Assembly: GCA_030018695.1 (NCBI GenBank)
Contig: JASEHI010000015.1
Coordinates: forward strand, 1 to 43,117
Origin: Anaerolineales bacterium
GTDB taxonomy: Bacteria > Chloroflexota > Anaerolineae > Anaerolineales > Villigracilaceae
Direction: 5' to 3'
Length of the DNA stretch: 43,117 nt
Shown here: one piece after another, positions 15,951 to 22,904 of the stretch
Layout of the letters: every line of letters starts with the position of its first letter
Position numbering within the stretch: position 1 is the first letter of the stretch
Program-made: the position numbers and the translations under genes
Notes under the pieces: model-generated
Told to the model about the DNA's origin: nothing
The model's input: the letters and a program-made list of their open reading frames with translations, nothing else
Databases searched by the model: none

Positions 15951-16190
15951 TCACGCGGGTTGATAGGCGGCCACGTCCACCTGCCTTTGCCGCTGGCGGG
16001 CTTCGCTGACCAGCGTTTCCAGGCGGGAGGCGACGTTGTCATCAATCCAGTCTGCGCCACATTGTTCACAGACGAGCGCGGGCACATTGCGCACCACAAT
16101 CACGCCAAAACCGAGATCAACGGTAAAGGTAGTTTGTCCGGGATGTTTCGTCCCCCCGCAATCGGGGCAAAGTTCACATTTACCAGTCAT
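15951..16190 (-). CDS. YgiT-type zinc-finger protein (MqsA-like antitoxin N-domain)
   Basis: The product is 79 aa. Two CxxC pairs (CPDCGG and CEQCGADW) form the YgiT/MqsA-type zinc finger. The conserved TFTVDLGFGVIVVRNVPALVCEQCG segment lies between them. Family members are usually antitoxins paired with a DUF4258 toxin. Here the partner immediately upstream is instead a DUF2283 protein, and no DUF4258 gene is adjacent. A DUF4258 gene does occur at 37336. It is last in a minus-strand run of four genes from 17001. Confidence 0.8.
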   Translation of the reverse strand: MTGKCELCPDCGGTKHPGQTTFTVDLGFGVIVVRNVPALVCEQCGADWIDDNVASRLETLVSEARQRQRQVDVAAYQPA

Positions 16191-16213
16191 GGCACTCTAT
16201 GTCTCATGAGCGT

Positions 16214-16426
16214 TCACGGGGCGGGTGTAAGCGCAGGGATGCGCTGGTAGGAGAATTCCTCCATGCCGGCGGCCTGCCGGGCATGTTCGATGGTCAGGCT
16301 GACCACGCGCCCATCACTGTCCAAGTCAACATAAATATTTTCGTTCAACTCCCGCGTCTCTACGGGTGGCTTTTCGGAAAATTCCACCAGTGTGGTATCG
16401 GTATCGGCGAAGTATTTGATGTGCAT
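16214..16426 (-). CDS. DUF2283 family small protein (first of two in the window)
   Basis: The product is 70 aa. The start MHIKYFADTDTTLVEF and the central ENIYVDLDSDGRVVSLTIEHA match the DUF2283 pattern (K-Y-D-x-x-x-D-x-L-x-I, then D...G...G-x-E-I/H). This family is commonly found as the likely antitoxin partner of DUF4258 proteins. Here it precedes a YgiT-type gene by 23 bp. The other copy, at 37130-37336, has the standard DUF4258 partner. Confidence 0.8.
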   Translation of the reverse strand: MHIKYFADTDTTLVEFSEKPPVETRELNENIYVDLDSDGRVVSLTIEHARQAAGMEEFSYQRIPALTPAP

Positions 16427-16446
16427 GGCTCAATCTTTACCTTTGT

Positions 16447-16722
16447 TTACGGATTCTTCAAACACTCATCGTGGTTGTCCACGTTGCGCAGGATACAGAT
16501 CGTCTCGCCCTCGGCGCTTTTTTCGTAATGCAGGGTGAAACGGTATTTCTGGTCCACTCGCACTTCCCAAATGCCACGGTGTCCCTCTATTTTTTTGGCG
16601 TGTAAAGACGGATGACGTTGATCCTGTCCAAAGAGCGCCAGCGCTTTCAGCGTTTTGGCTTGAATTTCACCAGGCAGCGCACGAAATGCTTTCGTGAACC
16701 GCGATGTACGACGGTGGATCAT
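16447..16722 (-). CDS. RelE/ParE-type toxin
   Basis: The product is 91 aa. The pattern FTKAFRALPGEIQAKTLKAL, then HPSLHAKKIEG...GIWEVRVDQKYRFTLHYE and a C-terminal ICILRNVDNHDECL fits the RelE/ParE superfamily, whose members cleave mRNA on the ribosome or poison gyrase. The conserved basic residues of the beta-sheet (K, R in EVRVDQKYRF) and the terminal His are present. It starts 3 bp after the stop of an AbrB-type antitoxin gene, the usual antitoxin-toxin order. Confidence 0.85.
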   Translation of the reverse strand: MIHRRTSRFTKAFRALPGEIQAKTLKALALFGQDQRHPSLHAKKIEGHRGIWEVRVDQKYRFTLHYEKSAEGETICILRNVDNHDECLKNP

Positions 16723-16725
16723 TTT

Positions 16726-17001
16726 TCATCCCCCGCTCAGATCGGCAATTAAGTCATCCATGCTGGTGAAATCTTGGTAGCGGCCCTCGATCAAATCATC
16801 GTCGGCTTCGCGCTCCCCATCCTGCCAGCGCTTGGTCCAGAAGTAGGCTTGGGAACGGTCAATCGCCACTTGGGGCGTCAAGCGGATGGAGCCATCCTCT
16901 TCGAGGTCGGCCACCAACATATCGCCTTCTTTCAGGTTGGCCTTGCGGCGCAAGGCGGTGGGCAGGGTGATCTGTCCATTGCTTCTGATTTGCAGTACCA
17001 T
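16726..17001 (-). CDS. AbrB/MazE-type (SpoVT-AbrB) antitoxin
   Basis: The product is 91 aa. The N-terminal swapped-hairpin DNA-binding domain is clear: QIRSNGQITLPTALRRK, then NLKEGDMLVADLEEDGSIRLTPQ. The C-terminal ~45 residues (acidic, W-containing) would neutralise the RelE-like toxin that follows 3 bp downstream. Such antitoxins also repress their own promoter; the region at 17052-17080 carries a fitting promoter. AAGGAG lies about 10 nt before ATG 17001. Confidence 0.87.
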   Translation of the reverse strand: MVLQIRSNGQITLPTALRRKANLKEGDMLVADLEEDGSIRLTPQVAIDRSQAYFWTKRWQDGEREADDDLIEGRYQDFTSMDDLIADLSGG

Positions 17002-17051
17002 TTCTGCACCGCTCCTTCCAGAATCTCATATTTACGAAATCTGATAAAACG

Positions 17052-17080
17052 ATTGTAGCACGATGCCATTCAAACAGCAA
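17052..17080 (-). promoter_or_regulatory. Candidate promoter of the AbrB/RelE toxin-antitoxin operon
   Basis: The minus strand reads TTGCTG (17080-17075), a 17-bp spacer, then TACAAT (17057-17052). The expected start is near 17045, about 44 nt before the antitoxin ATG. A plus-strand TATAAT at 17100-17105, facing the PLP enzyme gene, makes this a possible divergent promoter region. Confidence 0.45.
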
Positions 17081-17130
17081 GCCAATTTATGGAGAATGGT
17101 ATAATCCCGCTTGTCAGACAACTTCAACCC

Positions 17131-17163
17131 AGACTTCCGAAGTCTTCGAGACTTCGGAAGTCT
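17131..17163. repeat. Perfect 14-bp hairpin in the leader of the PLP enzyme gene
   Basis: AGACTTCCGAAGTC and GACTTCGGAAGTCT pair perfectly around a TTCGA loop. The hairpin ends 7 nt before the AGGAG ribosome-binding site (17171-17175) of the gene starting at 17185. It may be an interspersed palindromic repeat or a translational control element. Confidence 0.75.
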
Positions 17164-17184
17164 CAGCCCCAGGAGTTTCCCGAA

Positions 17185-18651
17185 ATGACCACAATTGACC
17201 TCACCCTCCACAAAGACCGCCGCGCCCGCGCCATCCAGCGCGCCCGCCAGCGCAAGATCGTCATCCCCACCTTCGCCCAGATGAAAGACCCGGCCAAAGT
17301 TCCGGCCAAAGTCAAGGAAGAATTGAAGAGCGTCGGCCTGTGGGATGTGGACCCGCGCAACCTGTTCCGCATCACCTGGAAGAACGAGCCAAAGGTGAAA
17401 GGCGGCGGGTTTGGCGGCGTCAACTATCTCGAACTGCCCTCCTCGCTGACCGGCGTTAAAGCGCGCATCATCGTGCTGGTCGGCAAGTGGTTCCCCACCG
17501 GCGCGCACAAGGTTGGGGCGGCGTTTTCGTGTCTCGTGCCGCGGCTGGTCACCGGTCAGTTCGATCCGACATCGCAAAAAGCGGTCTGGCCGTCCACAGG
17601 CAATTACTGCCGCGGCGGGGCGTACGATTCGGCCCTCCTGGGCTGCGAATCAATCGCCATCCTGCCGGAGGGCATGTCCAAAGAGCGCTTCGAGTGGCTG
17701 GCCAGCATCGCCGGCGAGACGATCAAGACTCCCGGCAGCGAGTCGAATGTCAAGGAAATCTTCGACAAGTGCTGGGAACTGCGCAAGTCCGGCCAGGACT
17801 TGATGATCTTCAACCAGTTCGAAGAGTTCGGCAACTACCTGTGGCATTATGAAGTCACCGGCCACGCCATGGCTGAAGTTGTCGAGCAGGCGGCGGGTGC
17901 GAAAGGCGCCTACCGGGGCATGGCCTCCGCCACCGGTTCGGCTGGCACCATCGCCAGCGGCGATTACATGAAGCAGGCCTTCCCGGGCAGCCTCATCGTC
18001 GCCAGCGAAGCCTTGCAGTGTCCCACCCTGCTGGAGAACGGTTTCGGCGCCCACCGCATCGAGGGCATCGGCGACAAGCACGTGCCGTGGATTCACAATG
18101 TCAAGAATACGGATATGGTGGTGGCGATTGACGACAACGCGGTGGTCAACATTGCGCGCCTGTTCAACGAACCCGCCGGACGCAAGTACCTGGCCTCGAA
18201 GGGCGTGCCCGAATCTCTAATCTCTAATCTCGATTTACTGGGTTTTTCCGGCATTTCCAACGTTCTGAGCGCCATCAAAGCCGCCAAGTACTACGAGATG
18301 GGCGAGGACGACATCATGCTCACCATCCTGACCGACTCGATGGAACTCTACCAGTCCCGCCTGCAGGAAATGCACGCCGAGTTTGGAGAGTACTCCGAGC
18401 GTGACGCCGCCGCCGACTTCGCCCGCTACCTGCACGGACAGTCCACAGATAACCTGCTCGAACTGCGCTACGAAGACCGCCGCCGCGTCCACAACCTGAA
18501 ATACTTCACTTGGGTCGAGCAGCAAGGCAAGACCTATGCCGAAATCCAAGCGATGTGGCAGCAGCCGGATTATTGGACCTCGATTCAGAAACAGGTAGGA
18601 GAGATTAACGAGTTGATCGTGGAGTTCAATAAAGAAGTGGGATTGGCTTAA
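17185..18651 (+). CDS. PLP-dependent beta-family enzyme (cysteine synthase/TrpB fold)
   Basis: The product is 488 aa from ATG 17185, with AGGAG 9 nt upstream. A longer frame from 17089 would run through the leader hairpin and is unlikely. The fold-type II PLP site is marked by KWFPTGAHKVGAA, with K109 as the expected Schiff-base lysine, and a glycine-rich phosphate loop SATGSAGTIASGDY. It is longer than cysteine synthase (~310 aa) and matches an uncharacterised PLP lyase group, so the substrate is unknown. Residues ~342-350 (ESLISNLDL) are encoded by a 7-bp repeat (TCTCTAA). A strong terminator follows at 18678. Confidence 0.8.
   Translation: MTTIDLTLHKDRRARAIQRARQRKIVIPTFAQMKDPAKVPAKVKEELKSVGLWDVDPRNLFRITWKNEPKVKGGGFGGVNYLELPSSLTGVKARIIVLVGKWFPTGAHKVGAAFSCLVPRLVTGQFDPTSQKAVWPSTGNYCRGGAYDSALLGCESIAILPEGMSKERFEWLASIAGETIKTPGSESNVKEIFDKCWELRKSGQDLMIFNQFEEFGNYLWHYEVTGHAMAEVVEQAAGAKGAYRGMASATGSAGTIASGDYMKQAFPGSLIVASEALQCPTLLENGFGAHRIEGIGDKHVPWIHNVKNTDMVVAIDDNAVVNIARLFNEPAGRKYLASKGVPESLISNLDLLGFSGISNVLSAIKAAKYYEMGEDDIMLTILTDSMELYQSRLQEMHAEFGEYSERDAAADFARYLHGQSTDNLLELRYEDRRRVHNLKYFTWVEQQGKTYAEIQAMWQQPDYWTSIQKQVGEINELIVEFNKEVGLA
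18211..18235. repeat. TCTCTAA heptamer repeat inside the PLP enzyme gene
   Basis: The coding sequence contains the 7-bp unit CTCTAAT twice, then CTCGATT. It encodes a short Leu/Ser/Asn-rich segment. Confidence 0.5.
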
Positions 18652-18677
18652 CGGTTCTTTCTGGACCCTGAACCTGT

Positions 18678-18716
18678 GCCCAAGGCTGGAGCAGTTTTCC
18701 GGCCTCGGGCTTTTTT
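18678..18716 (+). terminator. Intrinsic terminator after the PLP enzyme gene
   Basis: GCCCAAGGCTGG and CCGGCCTCGGGC form a 12-position stem with one mismatch and one wobble pair, with a loop of about nine bases, followed directly by six T. It lies 26 bp after the stop codon. Confidence 0.85.
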
Positions 18717-18806
18717 AACGCGAATATCGCGAATAGGCGAATGCCGCGAATAACCCCTTAAAAAACATTCGCGTCATTCGTACATTCGCGAAATTCGCGT
18801 TGAGTC
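18717..18806. repeat. Interspersed ATTCGCG-type repeat tract
   Basis: The tract alternates GCGAATA and ATTCGCG words in both orientations and so can fold back on itself. It fills the space between the terminator and the next gene and resembles the AATTCG-rich repeats at 12263 and 29916. Confidence 0.6.
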
Positions 18807-18834
18807 TTTTCCCGTTTTGGTGTAAAGTTAACCC

Positions 18835-19425
18835 ATGTTGACTCCCACCTCCCTCATCCTTGTCTGCCTCCTGCCGTCCCCGCGCGATCTGGAGATCGCG
18901 CGGCTGCTCGGCTGGTACCGCATCCCGTTCCGCACCGCCCCGAAAGTCGTCGCCGTGGACTATCTGGCTTTTTACCAGCCCGGCAGTTTCGGCGAACAAT
19001 CTGGCCGCATCGAGTGGACCGCGCCGGTCTGCGGCCACGAGCTGACCACGCGCGCCGAACTCCTGCGCGACGAACCGGATCATCCGCGCGCCCGCGAGGA
19101 ATACTTCAAGATACAGCTCGGCGCGCTGGAACGGCTGCCGCGCCCGGTCACGGCGGAGAAGTGGAAGCGGCTGACCTTTCTTTTCACCACCGGGGAATAC
19201 CTGCTGAAAGCGCAGACGCTCAACGATCTGGTTGTACAAAGCGACGAGCGCCAACTGCTGTGGCAATCGCTGCGCGAGCGGGCCGAGAACGAGCAACTCT
19301 ATAAAACTGATTTGCCGGAAGCGGATATTCCGCCGGAGGTGCTGATTGCGCTGTTGGGGATAAAAGAGGCAAAAGCACCATATGTTCCAGATGTACCAGA
19401 AGCACCAAAGGAGGAGGAATGGTAG
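18835..19425 (+). CDS. Hypothetical protein, 196 aa
   Basis: I do not recognise the family. The sequence is non-membrane, acidic at the end, and starts LTPTSLILVCLLPSPRDLEIARLLGWYRIPF. It has an aromatic-rich middle (YLAFYQPGSF) and a helical C-terminal half (EKWKRLTFLFTTGEYLL). It reads as a genuine conserved gene with normal codon use for this region. No clear ribosome-binding site precedes ATG 18835. The last residues (APYVPDVPEAPKE) come from a 9-bp repeat and supply the AAGGAGGAGG ribosome-binding site of the overlapping next gene. The true C-terminus may therefore have been extended by the repeat. Confidence 0.6.
   Translation: MLTPTSLILVCLLPSPRDLEIARLLGWYRIPFRTAPKVVAVDYLAFYQPGSFGEQSGRIEWTAPVCGHELTTRAELLRDEPDHPRAREEYFKIQLGALERLPRPVTAEKWKRLTFLFTTGEYLLKAQTLNDLVVQSDERQLLWQSLRERAENEQLYKTDLPEADIPPEVLIALLGIKEAKAPYVPDVPEAPKEEEW
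19375..19412. repeat. Nonamer repeat at the 3' end of the hypothetical gene
   Basis: Units GCACCATAT, GTTCCAGAT, GTACCAGAA, GCACCAAAG follow at 9-bp spacing. An inverted relative lies at 19927-19966, on the other side of the four-helix-bundle gene. Confidence 0.6.
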
Positions 19426-19918
19426 AGAAGGTTGAGAAAACCGAAAAAGGTTTCCGCAAGTTGTTGGTCTGGCAAAGGGCGCACCAATTGGTTTTGTCAA
19501 TCTACAAATTGACAGAAACTTTCCCGAAATCTGAGCTATTTGGATTGACTTCGCAAATGCGCCGTGCGGCGGTCTCGGTACCGGCCAATATTGCGGAAGG
19601 TTATGCGGCAGGAGGAAAAGGGCAGTTTGCTCGTTACCTCAATATCGCGCAAGGGTCGCTGGCGGAGGTTGAGTACTACCTGATCCTTACACATGATTTG
19701 AAATGGGTGTGTTTCAAATGAGTTGAAAGAAAGAACGTCCCGAAGGTTGAATTGAACCAATTTAGCCGTCTTTCAAAACCTTCGGGACGGTTGTGTCAAC
19801 TGAAATGAAACACACCCATTTGAAATACATCACGGATGTGCAATACCAGGGAGCCGAAACTTTACGCGGCGAAGTCGGCTTCCTCCTTCATCGTCTCATC
19901 CAATCGCTGGGGAAGTAG
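19419..19918 (+). pseudogene. Four-helix-bundle protein (S23/IVS-type) interrupted by a MITE-like element
   Basis: The frame starts at ATG 19419 after AAGGAGGAGG and shows the four-helix-bundle family pattern: LLVWQRAHQLVLSIYKLT, FGLTSQMRRAAVSVPANIAEG, GSLAEVEYYLIL. It is cut at codon 95 by the element 19705-19817 and would end WVCFK. Removing the element and one copy of the 9-bp duplication rejoins HDLK to YITDVQYQGAETLRGEVGF and LLHRLIQSLGK in frame, giving 125 aa, the normal family length, with stop TAG 19916-19918. The family is linked to intervening sequences in 23S rRNA genes in some bacteria, but its function here is unknown. Confidence 0.9.
19705..19817. mobile_element. 113-bp MITE-like element with 12-bp TIRs and 9-bp target duplication
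   Basis: The ends GGGTGTGTTTCA (19705-19716) and TGAAACACACCC (19806-19817) are perfect inverted repeats. ATTTGAAAT flanks the element on both sides (19696-19704 and 19818-19826). An inner stem CGTCCCGAAGG/CCTTCGGGACG and subterminal GAGTTGA/TCAACTG make most of the element palindromic. It encodes no transposase, so it must be mobilised in trans if it is still active. A second copy is at 13358-13488. Confidence 0.93.
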
Positions 19919-19926
19919 CCTCTGTC

Positions 19927-19966
19927 ACCTTTGGCGCCTTTGGCACTTCTGGTACATTTGGAGCCT
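19927..19966. repeat. Nonamer repeat upstream of the dihydropyrimidinase gene
   Basis: Units such as CCTTTGGCG, CCTTTGGCA, CTTCTGGTA, CATTTGGAG recur every 9 bp. Read on the other strand they match the array at 19375-19412. The last unit contributes the GGAG ribosome-binding site at 19960-19963. Confidence 0.6.
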
Positions 19967-19970
19967 CGCT

Positions 19971-21359
19971 ATGCTGATCAAAAATGCCACCCTCATCACC
20001 GCCTCCGAATCCTTCATGGCCGATATTCTCGTCGAAGGAGAGAAGATTTCACAAATCGGTCAAAACCTGCAAGTTGAGAATGCAGACATCTTGGATGCCA
20101 CCAGCAAGCTCATTCTCCCCGGCGGTGTGGACCCGCACGTCCACCTCGACCTGCCCATGTTCGGCACGGTCTCCTCGGACGACCATTACACCGGCACGAA
20201 GGCCGCCGCGTTCGGCGGGACCACCACGATCATTGATTTCGTTTCATTCGATTCTCCCACCCTGCGCGAGTCAGTTGACAAGTGGCGTGTGAAGGCGGAG
20301 AAAGCCGCCGTGGACTATTCCGCCCACATGAACCTGACCCGTTTCGACGAGAAGATTGCCGCCGAAATCCCCTCTCTGCGCGAAATGGGTATTACCACGC
20401 TGAAAGTTTTCACCGCCTACAACGACCGCCTGCGTCTCTCGGATGGCGACATCTTCCGCGCCCTGCGGATTGAGCGCGACAACGGGATGCTGGTCATGCT
20501 CCACGCTGAAAACGGCGATGTCATTGACCAACTGATCACTGACGCACTGAACACTGATCACTGGCAACCGGAATGGCACGCCAGAACCCGCCCCGCCTGG
20601 GGCGCGGTCGAAGCGACATTGCGCGCCTGCGCCCTGGCAGCACAGGCCGATGCGCCGATATACATCGTCCATCTGAACGCCGCCGGGGAAGTGGACATGC
20701 TGCGCTACGCCCGAGAACGCGGCGTGCAGGTGATGGGTGAAACCTGTCCACAATACCTGTTCTTCACCGAAGATGAGCTGCGCCGCCCCGACGGGGCCAA
20801 ATGGATCTGCTCGCCGCCGATGCGTACAGTTGCCGACAACCAGCGTCTTTGGGAAGGACTGGCGGACGGCACCATCCAAACCATCGGCACCGACCATTGT
20901 CCGTTTTTCTATGACGGCACGAAGCCAATCATGTATGAGGGTAAAGAAATTACCATCCCCGGAAAGGAGTTGGGTAAAGACGACTTCACCAAAATTCCCA
21001 ACGGCCTACCCGGGGTGGGTGACCGGCTGGCAGTCCTTTGGACAACCGGCGTCGGCTCCGGGAAGTTGACCGCCAATCAGTTCGTCGCCCTGACCAGCAC
21101 CAATCCAGCCAAGATATTCGGCCTCTACCCGCGCAAAGGCGCGCTGCTACCCGGCGCGGACGCGGATATCGTCATTTGGGACCCGCAGAAGAAGGTCAAG
21201 TATGGCGTGGCGCACAGTCACCAGCGTACGGATTACAACCTGTACGAAGGCTGGGAGTTGGTCGGTTATCCCGAAAAGGTTTTCCTACGGGGAAAACTTA
21301 TCGTGGATGGCGAGAAGTGGCTGGGCAAGGCCAGGATGGGCGAATTCCTGCCGCGCTAA
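19971..21359 (+). CDS. hydA: Dihydropyrimidinase / D-hydantoinase
   Basis: The product is 462 aa from ATG 19971, with GGAG 7 nt upstream; the longer frame from 19836 reads through the remnant four-helix gene. The enzyme hydrolyses the ring of dihydropyrimidines or hydantoins. Metal ligands are visible: PHVHLD (H56, H58), LKVFTAY with the probable carboxylated K145, MLHAENGD (H178), IVHLNAAGE (H234) and IGTDHCPF (Asp ~312). Residues ~186-198 (DQLITDALNTDHW) come from an ACTGANN heptamer repeat and replace a short variable segment of the family. A decayed copy of the last ~75 codons lies at 23859-24089. No other pyrimidine-catabolism genes are nearby. Confidence 0.92.
   Translation: MLIKNATLITASESFMADILVEGEKISQIGQNLQVENADILDATSKLILPGGVDPHVHLDLPMFGTVSSDDHYTGTKAAAFGGTTTIIDFVSFDSPTLRESVDKWRVKAEKAAVDYSAHMNLTRFDEKIAAEIPSLREMGITTLKVFTAYNDRLRLSDGDIFRALRIERDNGMLVMLHAENGDVIDQLITDALNTDHWQPEWHARTRPAWGAVEATLRACALAAQADAPIYIVHLNAAGEVDMLRYARERGVQVMGETCPQYLFFTEDELRRPDGAKWICSPPMRTVADNQRLWEGLADGTIQTIGTDHCPFFYDGTKPIMYEGKEITIPGKELGKDDFTKIPNGLPGVGDRLAVLWTTGVGSGKLTANQFVALTSTNPAKIFGLYPRKGALLPGADADIVIWDPQKKVKYGVAHSHQRTDYNLYEGWELVGYPEKVFLRGKLIVDGEKWLGKARMGEFLPR
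20525..20565. repeat. ACTGANN heptamer repeat inside hydA
   Basis: Units ACTGATC, ACTGACGC, ACTGAAC, ACTGATC, ACTGG recur at 7-8 bp spacing in the coding region. The element keeps the frame and lies in a surface-variable segment between two conserved metal-site blocks. Confidence 0.65.
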
Positions 21360-21442
21360 CCTGGCGCGGCGATCCTGTAGCGCGGAACAAAATGGGGACT
21401 GTCAGCATCAGAGGTAGTGATGGAAGATCAAGTTATGTGAGG

Positions 21443-21490
21443 CGGGATGTCATCCCGACTGAACGACTGCGAGCGGGATAACTCCCGCTC
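21443..21490. other. Two hairpins between hydA and the serpin gene
   Basis: CGGGATG/CATCCCG (21443-21457) forms a near-continuous palindrome. GAGCGGGA/TCCCGCTC (21471-21490) forms an 8-bp stem with loop TAAC. There is no T-tract. They could end the hydA transcript in a Rho-dependent way or stabilise its 3' end. The rest of 21360-21540 holds no gene that I can support. Confidence 0.55.
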
Positions 21491-21544
21491 CACCAAGAGC
21501 ATCACCCCTTTTGAGCCACTTTTTTGATTGAAAGGAGAGATCCC

Positions 21545-22843
21545 ATGAAAAAGCATCTGCAGATGGTTTTTGCATTGGCGACCGCTGCCTCGCTGCTCTT
21601 GTCTGCCTGCGGCCCGTCCGGAGGGGAGGTCGCCCAATCGAAACTGAAGCGGGTGACGGATCCGGAAGTCGCTCCGTCCGACCTGACTGAACTGTCCGCA
21701 GGGAACAACGCCTTCGCCTTCGACATGTACCAGGCGGTGCGTCCCGCGGACGGCAACCTGTTCTACTCGCCCTACAGCATTTCCCTGGCCCTGGCGATGA
21801 CTTACGCCGGGGCGCGCGGCGAGACCGCCATCCAGATGGCGGAAACCTTGCATTACACCCTGCCCGCCGACCACCTGCATCCGGCTTTCAACGCCCTCGA
21901 TCTCGACCTGGCGCAGCGACCCGAGCAGGCTTCCGGTGTATCTGAAAAACAACGTTTTGAATTGAACATCGTCAACTCGTTGTGGGGACAAAAGGATTGG
22001 CCGTTCCTGCCCGGATTTCTCGATACGCTGGCGTTGAATTACGGCGCGGGGATGCGGCTGGTGGATTATCAGACTACCCCCGAACCGGCCCGCAAAGCGA
22101 TCAACGATTGGGTCAGCGATGAGACAAAAGGCAGGATCGAAGATTTGATCCCTTCGGGAGTGATAGACAGGTTGACGCGCTTGGTGCTGGTCAACGCCAT
22201 CTATTTCAAGGCCTCCTGGGATTATCCGTTCGAAGAATCGCTCACCGAAGATGGCCAATTCAAGCTGCTGGATGGCAGCCAGGTCAGCGTGCCGCTGATG
22301 TCGCTGGATACGCCTGAACGGTTGGGGTACGTTGATGGGGAGGGTTTTCAGGCCGTGTCGCTGCCCTATAAAGGCGGCCTGGCCGAGATGGTCATCCTGC
22401 TGCCCGACGAGGGACAGTTCGAAGCCTTCGAGGCTGCCCTGACGGCGGAGCGGTTCGCCGGGATCCTCTCCGGCATAAAGACCCAATCCGTGAATCTGAC
22501 CATGCCCAAATTTAGTTTTACCCGCGATCTCAGCCTGAACGAAGTGCTGGCTGGTATGGGCATGAGCGATGCCTTTGACCCCGATCGCGCCGATTTCTCC
22601 GGCATAGATGGCTCGCGCGACCTTTACATCCAGGCCGCGCTGCACAAGGCGTTCATCGCCGTGGACGAAGCCGGGACCGAGGCGGCCGCCGCCACCACGA
22701 TCATCATCGGGTTGACATCCATGCCGATATCAGAAATTAATATCAGGATTGACCGCCCTTTCATCTTCCTCATCCGCGACATTTCAACCGGCTCAATCCT
22801 GTTCCTCGGGCGGGTGGTAAATCCCGATTCTGACGGCGAGTAA
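21545..22843 (+). CDS. Serpin-family protease inhibitor, lipoprotein
   Basis: The product is 432 aa. AAAGGAGAG precedes ATG 21545. A lipoprotein signal ends LLLSAC, so the inhibitor should be anchored at the cell surface. The serpin fold is evident throughout: NLFYSPYSISLALAMTYAGA, NAIYFKASWDYPF, PKFSFTRDLSL. The hinge EAGTEAAAATT is a near-consensus inhibitory hinge, and DRPFIFLIRD follows the reactive loop. Counting from the hinge Gly as P15 places P1-P1' near Leu-Thr-Ser (IIIGLTSMP), so the target may be an elastase- or subtilisin-like protease. Serpins of this kind occur sporadically in bacteria, including Chloroflexota. It stands alone, followed by a hairpin and convergent TA genes. Confidence 0.93.
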   Translation: MKKHLQMVFALATAASLLLSACGPSGGEVAQSKLKRVTDPEVAPSDLTELSAGNNAFAFDMYQAVRPADGNLFYSPYSISLALAMTYAGARGETAIQMAETLHYTLPADHLHPAFNALDLDLAQRPEQASGVSEKQRFELNIVNSLWGQKDWPFLPGFLDTLALNYGAGMRLVDYQTTPEPARKAINDWVSDETKGRIEDLIPSGVIDRLTRLVLVNAIYFKASWDYPFEESLTEDGQFKLLDGSQVSVPLMSLDTPERLGYVDGEGFQAVSLPYKGGLAEMVILLPDEGQFEAFEAALTAERFAGILSGIKTQSVNLTMPKFSFTRDLSLNEVLAGMGMSDAFDPDRADFSGIDGSRDLYIQAALHKAFIAVDEAGTEAAAATTIIIGLTSMPISEINIRIDRPFIFLIRDISTGSILFLGRVVNPDSDGE

Positions 22844-22858
22844 GCGATAGTGAATAAA

Positions 22859-22884
22859 CCCCCGTTCCTGTATGGAGATGGGGG
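22859..22884. terminator. Weak candidate terminator between convergent serpin and hepT genes
   Basis: CCCCC and GGGGG with additional pairing inside (CC/GG) form a hairpin 15 bp after the serpin stop. The following CTTGAAT is a poor T-tract. Confidence 0.4.
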
Positions 22885-22904
22885 CTTGAATAGGCCGAAT
22901 CCTT

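Noticed and set aside
18717-18806. Possible small RNA gene after the terminator
   Set aside because: The fold-back structure comes from dispersed ATTCGCG repeats, and no promoter or separate terminator is visible.
19836-19970. N-terminal extension of the dihydropyrimidinase
   Set aside because: The extension is encoded by the tail of the split four-helix gene and a nonamer repeat, in a different reading frame from the former. ATG 19971 has a ribosome-binding site and fits the family start.
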